From Prosthecobacter sp. (GTDB lineage Bacteria; Verrucomicrobiota; Verrucomicrobiia; Verrucomicrobiales; Verrucomicrobiaceae), in contig NZ_JAQSEA010000048.1 of assembly GCF_029946185.1 (NCBI RefSeq), forward strand, positions 1 through 64,000: a stretch of 64,000 nt of DNA, written 5' to 3'. The notes beneath the pieces are model-generated. The model was not told where the DNA came from. It made no database searches and worked only from the letters and a program-made list of their open reading frames with translations. Of the stretch, positions 25,784 to 35,169 are shown piece by piece (positions within the stretch are counted from its first letter, which is position 1; each line of letters opens with the position of its first letter). The translations under genes were made by a program, and so were the position numbers.

Positions 25784-27088
25784 TCAATCTCGCTTGAGTT
25801 CGTTCATCACCGCGAGCGTCATCGCCTTGATTCCGAAGGTGATTGAGGGCGCTGGTTCGGGACGATAAAACGGCGAGTGCAGACTGGGCAGGATTTCGCC
25901 GCTCGCATTCGCCTGCTTAATTTTTTCGGGTGAGACGGTGCCGATCCATGCGAGGAAGACGGGGATGTTTTCAGGTGTCATCGTGTAACGGGAAAAATCC
26001 TCGCCTGCCATCGTGGGCTTGCGTTCGAGGATATTGGCCTTGCCAAAGGCATCCGCCCAGACCTGCGTCACGCGCGTGGTGAGCGCTGGATCATTGTGCA
26101 AAGAGGGAGTTCCGGCACCGGACAGCGTGATTTCTGGGAGCAGATTCTCTGGCAATCCGGCGGCGATGCCAAGACCCCGGCAGATACGTTTGATCGCGTC
26201 CAATACCTGTTTGCGTGTCTCGGGGCTGGTGGTGCGTACGGTCAGGCCGAGTTCGACCTTGTCGGGGATAATATTGCTCTTGGTGCCGCCGATGAACTTG
26301 CCCACCGTCACCACGACCGGCTCCACCGGATGCAATTCACGGCTGTCGATCGTTTGCAACGCCAGCACGATCTGCGAGGCGAGCACGATGGGGTCTTTGG
26401 TCATGTTCGGCATCGCGCCGTGACCGCCGATGCCTTTCACCACGATGTCCACGGTGTCGGTGTTCGAAGTGGCCGGGCCGCTGCTGAACCCGGCGGTGCC
26501 GGTGGCAAGACCTGAATCGCAATGCAGCGCCAGGCAGACATCGGGTTTAGGAAAGCGTTGGAACAGGCCGTCTTCGATCATCGCCAGCGCACCCGCTCCG
26601 CGCTCCTCCGCCGGTTGTGCGATGAAGACGAGCGTGCCTTGCCATTGATTTTTTGAGGCCACGAGCGCCCGCGCCGCACCGACCCAGCATGTCATGTGGA
26701 TGTCATGTCCGCAGGCGTGCATGACGGAGACATCGTTGCCCGCGTCATCCTTGGTTTTCGTCTTGCTGGCATAAGGCACGGAGCCGATTTCGCGCACTGG
26801 CAGTCCGTCTAGATCCGTGCGCACAAGCACTGTTCGCCCGGGCCCGTTTTTCAACACCGCCACCACGCCAAACCCGCCCACCTTTTCAGTGACCTCAAAG
26901 CCCGCCTTGCGCATTTCCTCTGCCATGCGCGCGCTTGTTTTCTCCTCATGAAACGAAAGCTCGGGATGTGCATGCAGATGCTCATAGAGCTGGATCAAAG
27001 AGGGGCGTTGTTCCTCAATGAAGGTGTCGAGGGTGTCCGCCGCTTGCAGGCTGACGGTGAGGAGAAAGACAAAGACGAATGGATTCAT
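25784..27088 (-). CDS. M20-family amidohydrolase/peptidase, exported
   Basis: Zinc-dependent amidohydrolase of 434 residues in the M20D group (hippurate hydrolase, IAA-amino-acid hydrolase, N-acyl-amino-acid amidohydrolase). The ATG at 27088 gives a signal peptide (FVFVFLLTVSLQAAD). Metal or catalytic residues are in HAHPELSFHE, HACGHDIHM, QPAEERGAGA, LHCD and the late LHSPFY. GIGGHGAMPNMTKDP belongs to the dimerisation (lid) domain. It probably hydrolyses N-acyl amino acids or peptide-derived amides outside the cytoplasm. The frame is open for 105 codons upstream, but this is low-complexity sequence antisense to the next gene. It sits 33 bp upstream of the tandem MBL gene in the same direction. 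Confidence 0.88.
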   Translation of the reverse strand: MNPFVFVFLLTVSLQAADTLDTFIEEQRPSLIQLYEHLHAHPELSFHEEKTSARMAEEMRKAGFEVTEKVGGFGVVAVLKNGPGRTVLVRTDLDGLPVREIGSVPYASKTKTKDDAGNDVSVMHACGHDIHMTCWVGAARALVASKNQWQGTLVFIAQPAEERGAGALAMIEDGLFQRFPKPDVCLALHCDSGLATGTAGFSSGPATSNTDTVDIVVKGIGGHGAMPNMTKDPIVLASQIVLALQTIDSRELHPVEPVVVTVGKFIGGTKSNIIPDKVELGLTVRTTSPETRKQVLDAIKRICRGLGIAAGLPENLLPEITLSGAGTPSLHNDPALTTRVTQVWADAFGKANILERKPTMAGEDFSRYTMTPENIPVFLAWIGTVSPEKIKQANASGEILPSLHSPFYRPEPAPSITFGIKAMTLAVMNELKRD

Positions 27089-27117
27089 GCGGAATGGTGG
27101 TATGAAAAAAATCAGGG

Positions 27118-27879
27118 CTACAGTTCCTTGATGAAGATGCGGCGGAATTCCACGGCGTCTTTGTGGTTCTGCAGGGTGATAGGCCCTTCGGCGGGTAGGT
27201 CCTTCACACGCGCACCTTGGATCACATGCTTGCCGTTGAGCGATACATCCACGCGGTTTCCGCGCAGTGTGATGATGAAACTGTTCCACTCGCCCGGCCC
27301 TTTGTCGGCGTGGGTGCTGGGCATTGTCTTCATCCGTTCTTCTTTCGTCGCCGTCGTATCCTTGAACTTCGTGCCCACCTCGCCACTGCCGCAGGGCTGG
27401 CACCAGATGTTGATCTGCGCCGCACTCACGCCGCGCAGAAACACACCGCTGTCGCCCCAGGTCAGGTTGTCCTTCATGATCACTTTGCCTGCGGCATCGG
27501 TATGAAACTGGCCGTCATCCGTGAGCCACTGGTGCGGCTTCACATAGGGTTTGCCGGTGAGCCGCCAGTCGATCATCAGCGTGAAGTCTTTGAACTTCCG
27601 TGTGGTGGAGAGGTTGTAAATTTTACCGCGTACGCGTGGCGGTTCGTCGGTGCGCAAACGGATGCTGCCATCTGCGATCTCCCACACACCATTCAGATGT
27701 TTGTCATGCTGCCAGTTCGCCCATGTCTGACCATCAAACAGCGCGGTGAAGCCTTCTGGGGCCGGCTCATGCTGCGCCGCATGACTGCTGCAGCACTGCA
27801 CCACCCCGATCAAGGCACCGAAGGCCGAAGTCTTGATGAAATCACGTCGGGAGGCTTGCGAATAAATCAGTGTGTTCAT
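27118..27879 (-). CDS. DUF1080 (3-keto-disaccharide hydrolase-like) protein, Tat-exported
   Basis: Exported protein of 253 residues with a Tat-like signal (SRRDFIKTSAFGALIGV). DUF1080 hallmarks follow: GFTALFDGQTWANW near residue 44, a VWEIADGSIRL strand, FKDFTLMIDWR, WGDSGVFLRG, NIWCQPCGSGEV and GEWNSFIITLRGNRVDVSLNG. The fold is a concanavalin-like jelly roll. Some family members hydrolyse 3-keto-glycosides, often next to Gfo/Idh/MocA oxidoreductases, but here the neighbours are a peptidase and an SDR. The ATG at 27879 is used; a TTG four codons upstream is less likely. The 72-bp gap to the SDR gene holds no feature I can name. Confidence 0.88.
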   Translation of the reverse strand: MNTLIYSQASRRDFIKTSAFGALIGVVQCCSSHAAQHEPAPEGFTALFDGQTWANWQHDKHLNGVWEIADGSIRLRTDEPPRVRGKIYNLSTTRKFKDFTLMIDWRLTGKPYVKPHQWLTDDGQFHTDAAGKVIMKDNLTWGDSGVFLRGVSAAQINIWCQPCGSGEVGTKFKDTTATKEERMKTMPSTHADKGPGEWNSFIITLRGNRVDVSLNGKHVIQGARVKDLPAEGPITLQNHKDAVEFRRIFIKEL

Positions 27880-27951
27880 GGGGCATTCCAAAAAGGTTCA
27901 GCACTTAAATCGCACGCAGTTCTTCACTCCTTGAAAAAAGGTGCGTAGCGT

Positions 27952-28662
27952 TCACTCCGGCTTCACGGAAAAATCGCTGTCATCCAGCGAGCGCAGAACG
28001 AGTTCACGAGGTACACAAAAGTCATCCATCTCAAGGCAGCTCACGATGCCGTGGGCGATGTGTTCGGGCTTGAGAAACAGTTGCTTGGGAGCCTGCCGCT
28101 GCGAGGCATCATCCCAAAACGCCGTATCGACTCCGCCGGGCAGAATTGCGGTGACGCGGATGCGATGCGCGGCTGCTTCTTCAGCCAGCCCCTGCGTGAA
28201 TCCCCGCACGCCCCACTTCGCCGCACAGTACACGGTCTCGCTCGGGATGCCGCGCAGGCTGGCCGTGGAGATGACGTTGATGATGTGACCGTGCTTGTGC
28301 GGCATCATTGCCTTCAAGGCTGCCTGCGAACCGAGGATGGTGCCCTTGAGGTTCACCGCCAGCATCAGGTCGATCTCGGCTTCAGTGTAATCAGGGATCC
28401 AGCGGTGGCGTGCTAGGCCGGCGTTGTTTACCCACACAGCGATGGAGCCGAGTTGCTCGGTGATCTGATCCACGGCTGATTGCACATCGGCAGCGCGGGT
28501 CACATCACAGCGAATCGACATCGCGTGCGGATTGTCTAGAGCAATATTTTCGAGATCGAGCAGCGCGACACGCGCACCACGTGCGAGCAGGGCTTGAGCG
28601 GTGGCGAGGCCGATGCCTTTGGCACCACCGGTGATGGCGCAGACTTGGTTCGTGAGGTTCAT
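27952..28662 (-). CDS. Short-chain dehydrogenase/reductase
   Basis: Classical SDR of 236 residues and probable NAD(P)-dependent oxidoreductase. TGGAKGIG (11-18) is the nucleotide-binding turn, NNAG is at 79-82, an active-site Ser lies in INVISTASLRG and YCAAK gives Tyr145 and Lys149. The PGGVDT segment follows as expected. The substrate is unknown. The ATG at 28662 starts MNLTNQ, and the stop of the lactate-dehydrogenase remnant overlaps this codon. A 77-bp piece of this 5' end is present again at 33924-34010, so the gene has been a donor in a duplication. Confidence 0.88.
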   Translation of the reverse strand: MNLTNQVCAITGGAKGIGLATAQALLARGARVALLDLENIALDNPHAMSIRCDVTRAADVQSAVDQITEQLGSIAVWVNNAGLARHRWIPDYTEAEIDLMLAVNLKGTILGSQAALKAMMPHKHGHIINVISTASLRGIPSETVYCAAKWGVRGFTQGLAEEAAAHRIRVTAILPGGVDTAFWDDASQRQAPKQLFLKPEHIAHGIVSCLEMDDFCVPRELVLRSLDDSDFSVKPE

Positions 28663-28808
28663 ATCGAACGAGAATGCGTGGCAATGGGTCTTTGCCAAGC
28701 GATGAATCCGGCGCAACGAAGGGCCGCGTGACGCATTCCCGTCTTGGCAAACTGCTGGCACCAGTCGCGGTCATAGGGCTTGGTGTCGTAGTAGTAAACG
28801 GTGGACAT
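28659..28808 (-). pseudogene. Remnant of a D-lactate dehydrogenase-like (2-hydroxyacid dehydrogenase) gene
   Basis: A 49-codon frame from an ATG at 28808 to a TGA overlapping the SDR start. Its first residues, MSTVYYYDTKPYDRD, match the N-terminus of LdhA-type D-lactate dehydrogenases. After a short unmatched link comes MRHAALRCAGF, which matches a segment found about 70 residues into intact proteins (usually ALRCAGFNNVD). The rest of the enzyme is missing. I read it as an internally deleted and 3'-truncated remnant. The alternative, a short leader peptide coupled to the SDR, is less likely given the resemblance. Confidence 0.6.
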
Positions 28809-28894
28809 GATGAGATCATGACGAGGTGTTCAGACAATGCTGGTCTGGGATGGCTGGACCAGGCCTGCGATGTGTTTTTGAAGACAACCGTGAT

Positions 28895-30723
28895 TCACAG
28901 GGGAAACAGCCATGGCACCACGAGTACGCTTAGCAGCAGGACGAGGAGCGTGAAGGGTACGCCGATTTTGACAAAATCGAGGAATCGGTAGTTGCCCGGG
29001 CCCACCACTAAGGTGTTTACCGGAGAAGAGACCGGTGTCATGAACGCCGCAGAGCAGGCGATGGCTACGATCATGGCAAATGGCAGGGTTAAAGCCTTCA
29101 AATGGGCCGCCACGCTCAGGGCGACGGGTGCCATTAGCACGGCGGTGGCGGTGTTGGAGATGAAGAGGCCGGTCAATGCTGTGAGCACGAACAGGCTGCC
29201 CAGCAGCAGACGCGGCCCGGCATCGTGCATGATCTGCAGCAGTCCCTCTGCGGCTAGATCGATGCCGCCGGTGCTTTGCAGCGCGTGTGCAAAGGGGATC
29301 ATCCCTGCGATCAGGATCAGACTTTGCCAGTGGATAGCCTTGTACGCACCCGTCATGTCCACACAGCGAAAGAGTCCCATTAGCAGGCATGCGATAAGCG
29401 CTGCGACGGCGTTAGGCACCCAGCCGCCCACCATCAGTACGATCATCAGCGCGAGGATGCACAGTGCATGCGGCAGCCGCTCCATCGCGGGTGCCACCTC
29501 CTCCGCCTCGGGTGGCAGGCTCAGTACCACAAAGTCACGACCCCGGCTCTGGAGGCTGCGGATGGATTTCCACGGGCCGGCCACCAGCAGGACGTCCCCC
29601 ATGCGCCACTTTTCTTCGAGAAATTTGCCTTCAAAAGCCCCGCCCTTACGCCGAAGGCCCATCACATTCAGATGATGCCGGGTGCGGAATGCCTGTTCGA
29701 TCACGCTCCTGCCGATGAACGAGGATTCAGGCGGGTCAGCACCTCTGCCATGCCCACATCCTGCGAGTGATCGTTGAAGTAGGCATCCTTTAGAGACAGC
29801 GGTGTCAGCCCCATCCTCTGCGCAAACGCGGCGATGTTCGTGTCCTGGAAAAAGTGAACCAGCAGTACATCACCTGCATGCAACTCGAGGCGTGCGCTGG
29901 GATGCAGCATCTCCTGATGAAATCTTCCAGCCCGCTCCACGGCCAGCACATTGGCCCCGTGCTCGCGCCGCAGCCGCAGGTCTTCCAGGTTCTTGTTTCG
30001 CAAGGGAGACTCTGGATCGACCCGCAGGCGGAAGCCATGGCGCTGCAAATGATACTCGGTGACATAGTGCGCCAGTCCGCGCCGCTCCGATGCGGTGGCG
30101 ACTTCCGCCTGCCTACCTGCGGCGAGCCAGCGACGTGTCACCAGCATGTAGGCGATGCCGCAGCCGAGGATCAGCAGCCCCATCGGCGCGAAACTGAAAA
30201 AGGAAAATCCTCCCAGCCCCATGTCGCGCAGGGCGCTGTCCACCACCATGTTTGGCGGCGTGGCCACCAAGGTCATCATGCCGCTGATCAGGCCCGCGAA
30301 GCTTAGCGGCATCATGAAGCGCCCCGGGTCGATCCGCAGCCGCCGCGTGATGCTCATCACCACCGGGATGAACACACCCACGACCCCCGTGGAGCTCATC
30401 ACTGAACCCAGTCCCGCCACTACCAGCATGAGCAGCACCAGCAGTCGCGTCTCATCCTGCCCGGATTGGCGGATCAGCCAGTTCCCGACCTGATGAGTGA
30501 CTCCGGTGCGCACCAGCGCTTCGCCGATCACAAACAGGGCCGCAATGAGGATCACGTTTGGATCGCTGAATCCCGCGAGTGCCTGCGGCAGGGTGAGTAC
30601 ACCGGTCATGGGCAGCAGCACGATCACCAGCAGTGCCACCACGTCCATGCGCGGTTTGTTGATGACAAACAGCACCATGCATGTGCCCAGCAGGGCCAGA
30701 ACTTTGAGCAGATCCAGATTCAT
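28895..30723 (-). pseudogene. SLC13/DASS-type transporter with TrkA-C domains, split by a frameshift
   Basis: Two adjacent frames, 29701-30723 and 28895-29704, together make one SLC13/CitT-like sodium- or proton-coupled anion transporter. The first encodes N-terminal membrane helices (SSTGVVGVFIPVVMS, VATPPNMVVDSAL) and one TrkA-C domain, and ends after LNPRSSAGA. The second begins VIEQAFRTRHHLNVMG in the middle of the second TrkA-C domain and carries the remaining helices (ISNTATAVLMAPVAL, TPVSSPVNTLVVGPGNY). Reading one base over around 29715-29735 joins them smoothly (SSFIGRSVIEQ), so a single-base indel is likely. Programmed or coupled translation (GTGA overlap) is possible but unusual. 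Substrate unknown. Confidence 0.8.
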
Positions 30724-30772
30724 ATACAAATGCACCGATCACTCCACCGCTCACAAAAAACCGGCTCAATGA

Positions 30773-33502
30773 TCATTCCACCGGCACGACCTTGTCGTGA
30801 TGACGGCCAAAGCGGATCCACTTTTCGAGTTCTACAAGGAAGAAGGACAGGAGTGCAACGCAGACGATGCGCAGCCAAGCATCTGCATCGAGCGGTGCGG
30901 TGTGGAAGAGATGGTTCATGAAGGGCGCGTAGGTGAAGAGAAGCTGTGCTCCGATCATGGCGGCGGCACCGATCAGGGCGAGGGGATTGCTAAAGAAGCC
31001 AACGCGGAGCAGCGAGTGGTTCAGCGAGCGGCAACTCATGAGGTAGAGGGTCTCCACCATGACGATGACGTTAATGACCGCTGTGCGGGCAGTCGCGATG
31101 CTCTCTCCAGCGCCGGTTTCGTAAAAGTAGAGCCAGTACCCGCCGATGATCATGATGAGTGAAATGAGGCCTGTGCGCATGAAGAGAGGCAGCGTGAGCA
31201 GCGGTAGCTTGGGGTCTCGCGGCGGGCGACCCATGAGATCGTGCTCCCTCGGCTCAAAGACGAGCATGAGGCCGAGGAAGATGGAAGTGGCCATGTTCAC
31301 CCACAGGAGTTGCACAGGGACTACCGGCAGCACCACGCCGAGCAGCATGGCGACGAGGATGATGGAGCCTTCACCGACATTGGTGGGAAGCGTCCAGACG
31401 ATGAACTTGCGCAGATTGTCGAAGACGCCGCGCCCTTCCTCGACGGCGGCTTGGATGGTGGCAAAGTTGTCGTCGATGAGGACCATGTCTGCGGCACCTT
31501 TGGCCACATCGGTGCCGGCGATGCCCATGGCGATGCCGATGTCGCTTTGCTTGAGCGCTGGCGCGTCGTTCACGCCGTCGCCGGTCATGGCGACGATGTG
31601 GCCGTGGGTCTGAAGAGCACGTACGAGGCGCAGTTTTTGCTCGGGGGCGACTCGGGCAAAGACCTCGACGCGGTGTGCTACTCCGGGCAGTTCGGCATCG
31701 CTGATTTTTTCGAGGTCGCGCCCGGTCATGACCTGCACGCCGTCGCTGTCAGCGATACCGAGTTTTTCGGCGATAGCACGGGCCGTGATTGCGTGATCGC
31801 CGGTGATCATTTTCACGCGAATGCCAGCACTCCGGCAACTGGCGATAGCCTGGATGACCTCAGTGCGCGGTGGGTCGATCATGCCCTGCAAGCCGAGAAA
31901 GGTGAGCCCCCTGCGGACATGGTCATGAGTGAGGTCATCACACTCATGGGTGGCGTGGAGGCGTGCGAAACCGAGCACGCGCATGCCCTGCGCTGCGAGT
32001 TTTTCCACAGCAATGCGAACGTCGTCCTTGTCGAGCGGGGTGAGTGTCCCATCGGCGGCGAGCATGTCCACGCAGCGTTCGAGCAGGCGCTCCACGGCAC
32101 CGACCTTGTAAATGGTACGCTGCCCGTTCATCGAGTGCAGCGTGGCGCGGAACATGTGCTCGGATTCAAAGGGGATCATACCGAGGCGCGGTGACTGGTC
32201 GGTCATCTCCGCGTGAATGAGGCCTGCCTTGGCTCCGACGACGAGCATGGCTGCCTCGGTGGGATCTCCCTGCACGGCTAGGCGGCCCTCGTCGTCCGTT
32301 ACGATCTGTGAATCATTGCACAGCACACCCGCGCGGAGGCACTCCAGCAGCGCGGGATGCTGCGCGGGGACAATTCCCCGCCCATCAAGCTGTAGTTCGC
32401 CGCGCGTCTCGTAACCGCCGCCTGTGATTTCGTAATCGCGGCCTCCCGCGAGCACTCGCTGCACGGTCATCTGGTTTTCGGTGAGGGTGCCCGTTTTGTC
32501 TGAGCAGATGACGGTGGTGCTGCCGAGTGTCTCCACTGCGGGTAGCTTGCGGATGATGGCATGACGTTTTGCCATGCGATTGACACCAATGGCGAGTACG
32601 ATGGTGACGGCGGCGGGCAGCCCCTCGGGGATCGCGCCTACGGCGAGCGCCACGGCTGCCATGAACATTTCCACAGGTGGTTCTCCACGCGACACACCGG
32701 CGATGAAGGCCACTACCGAGAGGCCCAAGATGGCCCAGAGGAGGATTTGGCTGAATGCGGCGATCTTTTTTGTGAGTGGCGTGGAGAGCTCCACCGCCTC
32801 TGCGATGAGCCAGGCGATACGACCCGTCTCCGTACGATCACCGGTGGCCCACACAAGGCCCTCTGCGGTGCCGTAGGTGATGCAGGTTCCCGCGAATGCC
32901 TGGTTCTTGCGATCTGCGAGCACCACGTCATGCGCTAGAGGATCGGCGTGTTTTTGCACGGGCACGGACTCGCCGGTGAGCGGGGATTCATCCACCTGGA
33001 GGCTGTTCACCTGGAAAAGACGCAGGTCCGCAGGCACGCGGTCACCACTTTGCAAGGCCACGACATCCCCTGGCACGAGCTGCGCGGAAGGAATGCGCTG
33101 TCGGCGACCCTCACGCCGAACGGTGGTTTCGGTGACCACCATCTTGCTCAGCGCCTCGACGGCCTTCTCCGCCTTTGACTCCTGAATGAAACCGATAACG
33201 GCATTAGCCAGCACGACGCCGAAAATCACCCCGCAGTCCACCCACTCATGCAAAAAGGCTGTAATCACCACTGCGGCGAGGAGCAGATACACGAGCGGCT
33301 GATGAAACTGGAGCATAAGGCGCTTCCACGCCGGTATGCCGCCGCGTGCGCTGACGACATTCAGACCATATTCCTTCTGGCGTCGTGCCACCTCCGCTGC
33401 GTCGAGTCCGCGCTGACAATCGGACTTCAGCAACTGCACGACTTCGGACATTTCGAGCTGGTGCCAGCGGGAGGCGGATTGAGGAGGTGTCATGGTTTTC
33501 AT
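30773..33502 (-). CDS. Cation-transporting P-type ATPase (P2-like)
   Basis: Integral membrane ion pump of 909 residues. It has an N-terminal cation-ATPase domain, the actuator motif TGES (176-179), the M4 motif PEGLP (292-296), the phosphorylated aspartate in DKTGTLT (Asp335), [18 protein letters not shown] in the P domain, and a C-terminal helical bundle. M4 resembles Ca2+ pumps. In M6, however, WVNMATSIF keeps the Asn but has Ser where Ca2+-ATPases have the ligand Asp (NxVTD), so the transported ion is uncertain. The ATG at 33502 is used; another three codons later is possible. It lies between the SLC13 transporter and the mgtE remnant, in what looks like an ion-transport neighbourhood. Confidence 0.9.
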   Translation of the reverse strand: MKTMTPPQSASRWHQLEMSEVVQLLKSDCQRGLDAAEVARRQKEYGLNVVSARGGIPAWKRLMLQFHQPLVYLLLAAVVITAFLHEWVDCGVIFGVVLANAVIGFIQESKAEKAVEALSKMVVTETTVRREGRRQRIPSAQLVPGDVVALQSGDRVPADLRLFQVNSLQVDESPLTGESVPVQKHADPLAHDVVLADRKNQAFAGTCITYGTAEGLVWATGDRTETGRIAWLIAEAVELSTPLTKKIAAFSQILLWAILGLSVVAFIAGVSRGEPPVEMFMAAVALAVGAIPEGLPAAVTIVLAIGVNRMAKRHAIIRKLPAVETLGSTTVICSDKTGTLTENQMTVQRVLAGGRDYEITGGGYETRGELQLDGRGIVPAQHPALLECLRAGVLCNDSQIVTDDEGRLAVQGDPTEAAMLVVGAKAGLIHAEMTDQSPRLGMIPFESEHMFRATLHSMNGQRTIYKVGAVERLLERCVDMLAADGTLTPLDKDDVRIAVEKLAAQGMRVLGFARLHATHECDDLTHDHVRRGLTFLGLQGMIDPPRTEVIQAIASCRSAGIRVKMITGDHAITARAIAEKLGIADSDGVQVMTGRDLEKISDAELPGVAHRVEVFARVAPEQKLRLVRALQTHGHIVAMTGDGVNDAPALKQSDIGIAMGIAGTDVAKGAADMVLIDDNFATIQAAVEEGRGVFDNLRKFIVWTLPTNVGEGSIILVAMLLGVVLPVVPVQLLWVNMATSIFLGLMLVFEPREHDLMGRPPRDPKLPLLTLPLFMRTGLISLIMIIGGYWLYFYETGAGESIATARTAVINVIVMVETLYLMSCRSLNHSLLRVGFFSNPLALIGAAAMIGAQLLFTYAPFMNHLFHTAPLDADAWLRIVCVALLSFFLVELEKWIRFGRHHDKVVPVE

Positions 33503-33670
33503 CAAGCGCACGTCGGCATTTATCAATCACATACGGCCCCATGAAATACCACGCAACCCGTAATGCCCCTCGCCCTTAGTGCCACGAACCAGTTTTCCCA
33601 AAATGCGGGCACTCATGGGCAGGATACGCTCCTGCTGTGCCTCAGTTTTATGTCATCAAAGTGGACGCCG

Positions 33671-33925
33671 TCACAACCACCACCACGCCAGTCCGAAGGA
33701 GAACAGCAGCGTGAAGATGTCCGTCATCGCCAGCGTGATTGGACCTGCGGCGATTTTCGGATCAAGGCGCAGAGCGTGAAGTAGTGCAGGAACACTCAGG
33801 CCGGTGACGCAGGCCGTGACCAGCGTCAGTGCGATGCTGGAGCCAATGCTGATGGCGACGAGTGCCTCGCCACGCCAGATCCACACGATCAGCATCACGA
33901 TCAAGCCTCAACCCGCTCCAAGCAG
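33671..33925 (-). pseudogene. mgtE: mgtE 3' remnant (magnesium transporter C-terminus)
   Basis: The minus strand encodes the last helices of an MgtE-type Mg2+ transporter: GLIVMLIVWIW, SIGSSIALTLV and then LDPKIAAGPITLAMTDIF, the conserved C-terminal signature with the pore-lining aspartate. Upstream, LLGAG is in frame, but a TGA at 33908-33910 interrupts it. Similarity stops at about 33925, where the sequence changes abruptly into a copy of the SDR gene's 5' end. The cytoplasmic N, CBS and first membrane parts are missing. A short protein from an internal start is possible but would not be a transporter. Confidence 0.75.
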
Positions 33926-34010
33926 CAGGGCTGTGAGCGGTGGCAAGGCCGATGCCTTTGGCACCACCGGTGATGGAGCAGACTTGGTTCGTGAGGTTCG
34001 TGAGGTTCAT
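33924..34010 (-). repeat. Duplicated 5' end of the SDR gene (second copy of 28586-28662)
   Basis: This segment repeats bases 28586-28662, the first 25 or so codons of the SDR gene, in the same orientation. There are only two substitutions, a one-base insertion (frameshift) and a 9-bp tandem duplication that makes the start read MNLTNLTNQ. Its ATG overlaps the TGA of the TrkA-C protein gene (ATGA at 34010-34007), just as a functional second gene would. It runs directly into the mgtE remnant. The low divergence marks the duplication as recent. Confidence 0.85.
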
Positions 34011-34717
34011 GGTTCGGTGTTCTCGTGTTTTCGTTTTTCAAGCGGCTGCGTCATTGCCTGGAGGGCGGTTTCTTTGCCGTATGCGGTGAGCACATCGCCT
34101 GCCTGGATCAAATCGTCGCGGCAGGGGATGCCCGGAATCGTTTCGCTGTCGCGCTTGATCGCGAGGATGACGACGCCTCGATCCCATGGCCGTGATTCGC
34201 GCAGCGAGCGGCCGGCGAGAAAAGTGTCTGGCAGCACCTCGATCTCGGAGACGACATAGCCGTGCTGGATGCGCAGCAGCAGTTCGTAATCAAGCGCACG
34301 CACCATGCCGGTGCGCTCCAGAGTATGCCGAATAACGTGGTCGAGCACTTTTTGAAACCAAGCAAGGCGGGAGATAAACAGCATCACGATCAGTCCGCCA
34401 ATGAGCCCGCCAAGCATCAGCACGGTGTTGCCGCCGGAGCCGCTTTGCAGCAGGGTGACGATAAGCGTGGCCAGCGCGGAGGTAAGACCGACATTCCCAG
34501 CCAGAATGAGGTCACGGATGATGCGGCGTCGCACGGGATGGTTCACCACCAGTTCTGCCTCTTTGGTGGTAAAACCCACGCCAAAAAACGCAGAATAGGC
34601 CTGAAAGCTGGCCGTGTCCCAACTGATGCCCGTCATCATCAGCGCCGTCGATCCCACGCGCACCGCCAGCAGCGAGACGAGGGCTATCACGAGCAATGCA
34701 ATGACAGGAGCTACCAT
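34007..34717 (-). CDS. Membrane protein with C-terminal TrkA-C (RCK-C) domain
   Basis: Protein of 236 residues with a hydrophobic N-terminus (VIALLVIALVSLLAVRVGS), two further likely membrane segments (about residues 68-90 and 97-115), and a soluble TrkA-C domain at about 140-225 (ALDYELLLRIQHGYVV, FLAGRSLRESRPWDRGVVI, GDVLTAYG). TrkA-C domains bind small ligands such as nucleotides in ion channels and transporters. It may regulate or form part of an ion-transport system; none is proven. The ATG at 34717 lies next to a TTCAATG heptamer tandem repeat. The mgtE and SDR debris follows immediately. Confidence 0.75.
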   Translation of the reverse strand: MVAPVIALLVIALVSLLAVRVGSTALMMTGISWDTASFQAYSAFFGVGFTTKEAELVVNHPVRRRIIRDLILAGNVGLTSALATLIVTLLQSGSGGNTVLMLGGLIGGLIVMLFISRLAWFQKVLDHVIRHTLERTGMVRALDYELLLRIQHGYVVSEIEVLPDTFLAGRSLRESRPWDRGVVILAIKRDSETIPGIPCRDDLIQAGDVLTAYGKETALQAMTQPLEKRKHENTEP

Positions 34718-34719
34718 GA

Positions 34720-34744
34720 TTCAATGTTCAATGTTCAATGTTCA
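34720..34744. repeat. TTCAATG heptamer tandem repeat
   Basis: Three and a half copies of the 7-base unit TTCAATG occupy the gap between the TrkA-C protein gene start and the stop of the MORN-like lipoprotein gene, overlapping that stop codon. Similar 7-base repeats of another sequence (ATTCGTC) occur in other gene gaps of this window. Confidence 0.8.
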
Positions 34745-35122
34745 CAAGTGCTTCTCGCTGATGGATTTGTCATGGTCGTAAATCTGCTCCTTCGTCTGCT
34801 TACCTTTCATGTTCCAGTAGCGGTTCAGACCGTGGCGCTGGCCGTGGTCAAAGTTGGTTTCAGCGGACTGCTGGCCGTTCTCCCACCACTCCTTCATCAC
34901 CCCCTGCATCTTGCCGTTTTGATACGGATACTCGCCCGCCACCTTGCCGTTCGAGTGCTTGTTACGGATGAGGCCCGTGTACGGCTTGCCCTGGTAGTTC
35001 GCCTCTTTGAAGTCATTCAGCATCTCGACGTCCTTATCCGCGAAATCGACTTCGGCAGGCTGCTTTTCTCCACAGGAGGTTATACAGAGGGCGCAGAGCA
35101 GGAAGGTGAGGAACTGTTTCAT
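34742..35122 (-). CDS. Small lipoprotein with MORN-like (YwqK-type) repeats
   Basis: Predicted lipoprotein of 126 residues. The signal peptide (FLTFLLCALCITSC) ends in a lipobox with Cys at about residue 17. The mature part has MORN-like or YwqK-type repeats, each with a YxNG/WxxNG core: RNKHSNGKVAGEYPYQNGK, then MKEWWENGQQSAE and LNRYWNMKGKQ. Such proteins are often labelled 'toxin-antitoxin system YwqK family antitoxin', but no toxin is adjacent and that name says little about role. The ATG at 35122 is used; a GTG two codons earlier is possible. It follows the monoheme-protein gene in the same direction, 47 bp away. Confidence 0.7.
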   Translation of the reverse strand: MKQFLTFLLCALCITSCGEKQPAEVDFADKDVEMLNDFKEANYQGKPYTGLIRNKHSNGKVAGEYPYQNGKMQGVMKEWWENGQQSAETNFDHGQRHGLNRYWNMKGKQTKEQIYDHDKSISEKHL

Positions 35123-35169
35123 CCACACACGTTGGAGATGGAGCGCAGGTTTTCAACCCACAGCACGCC

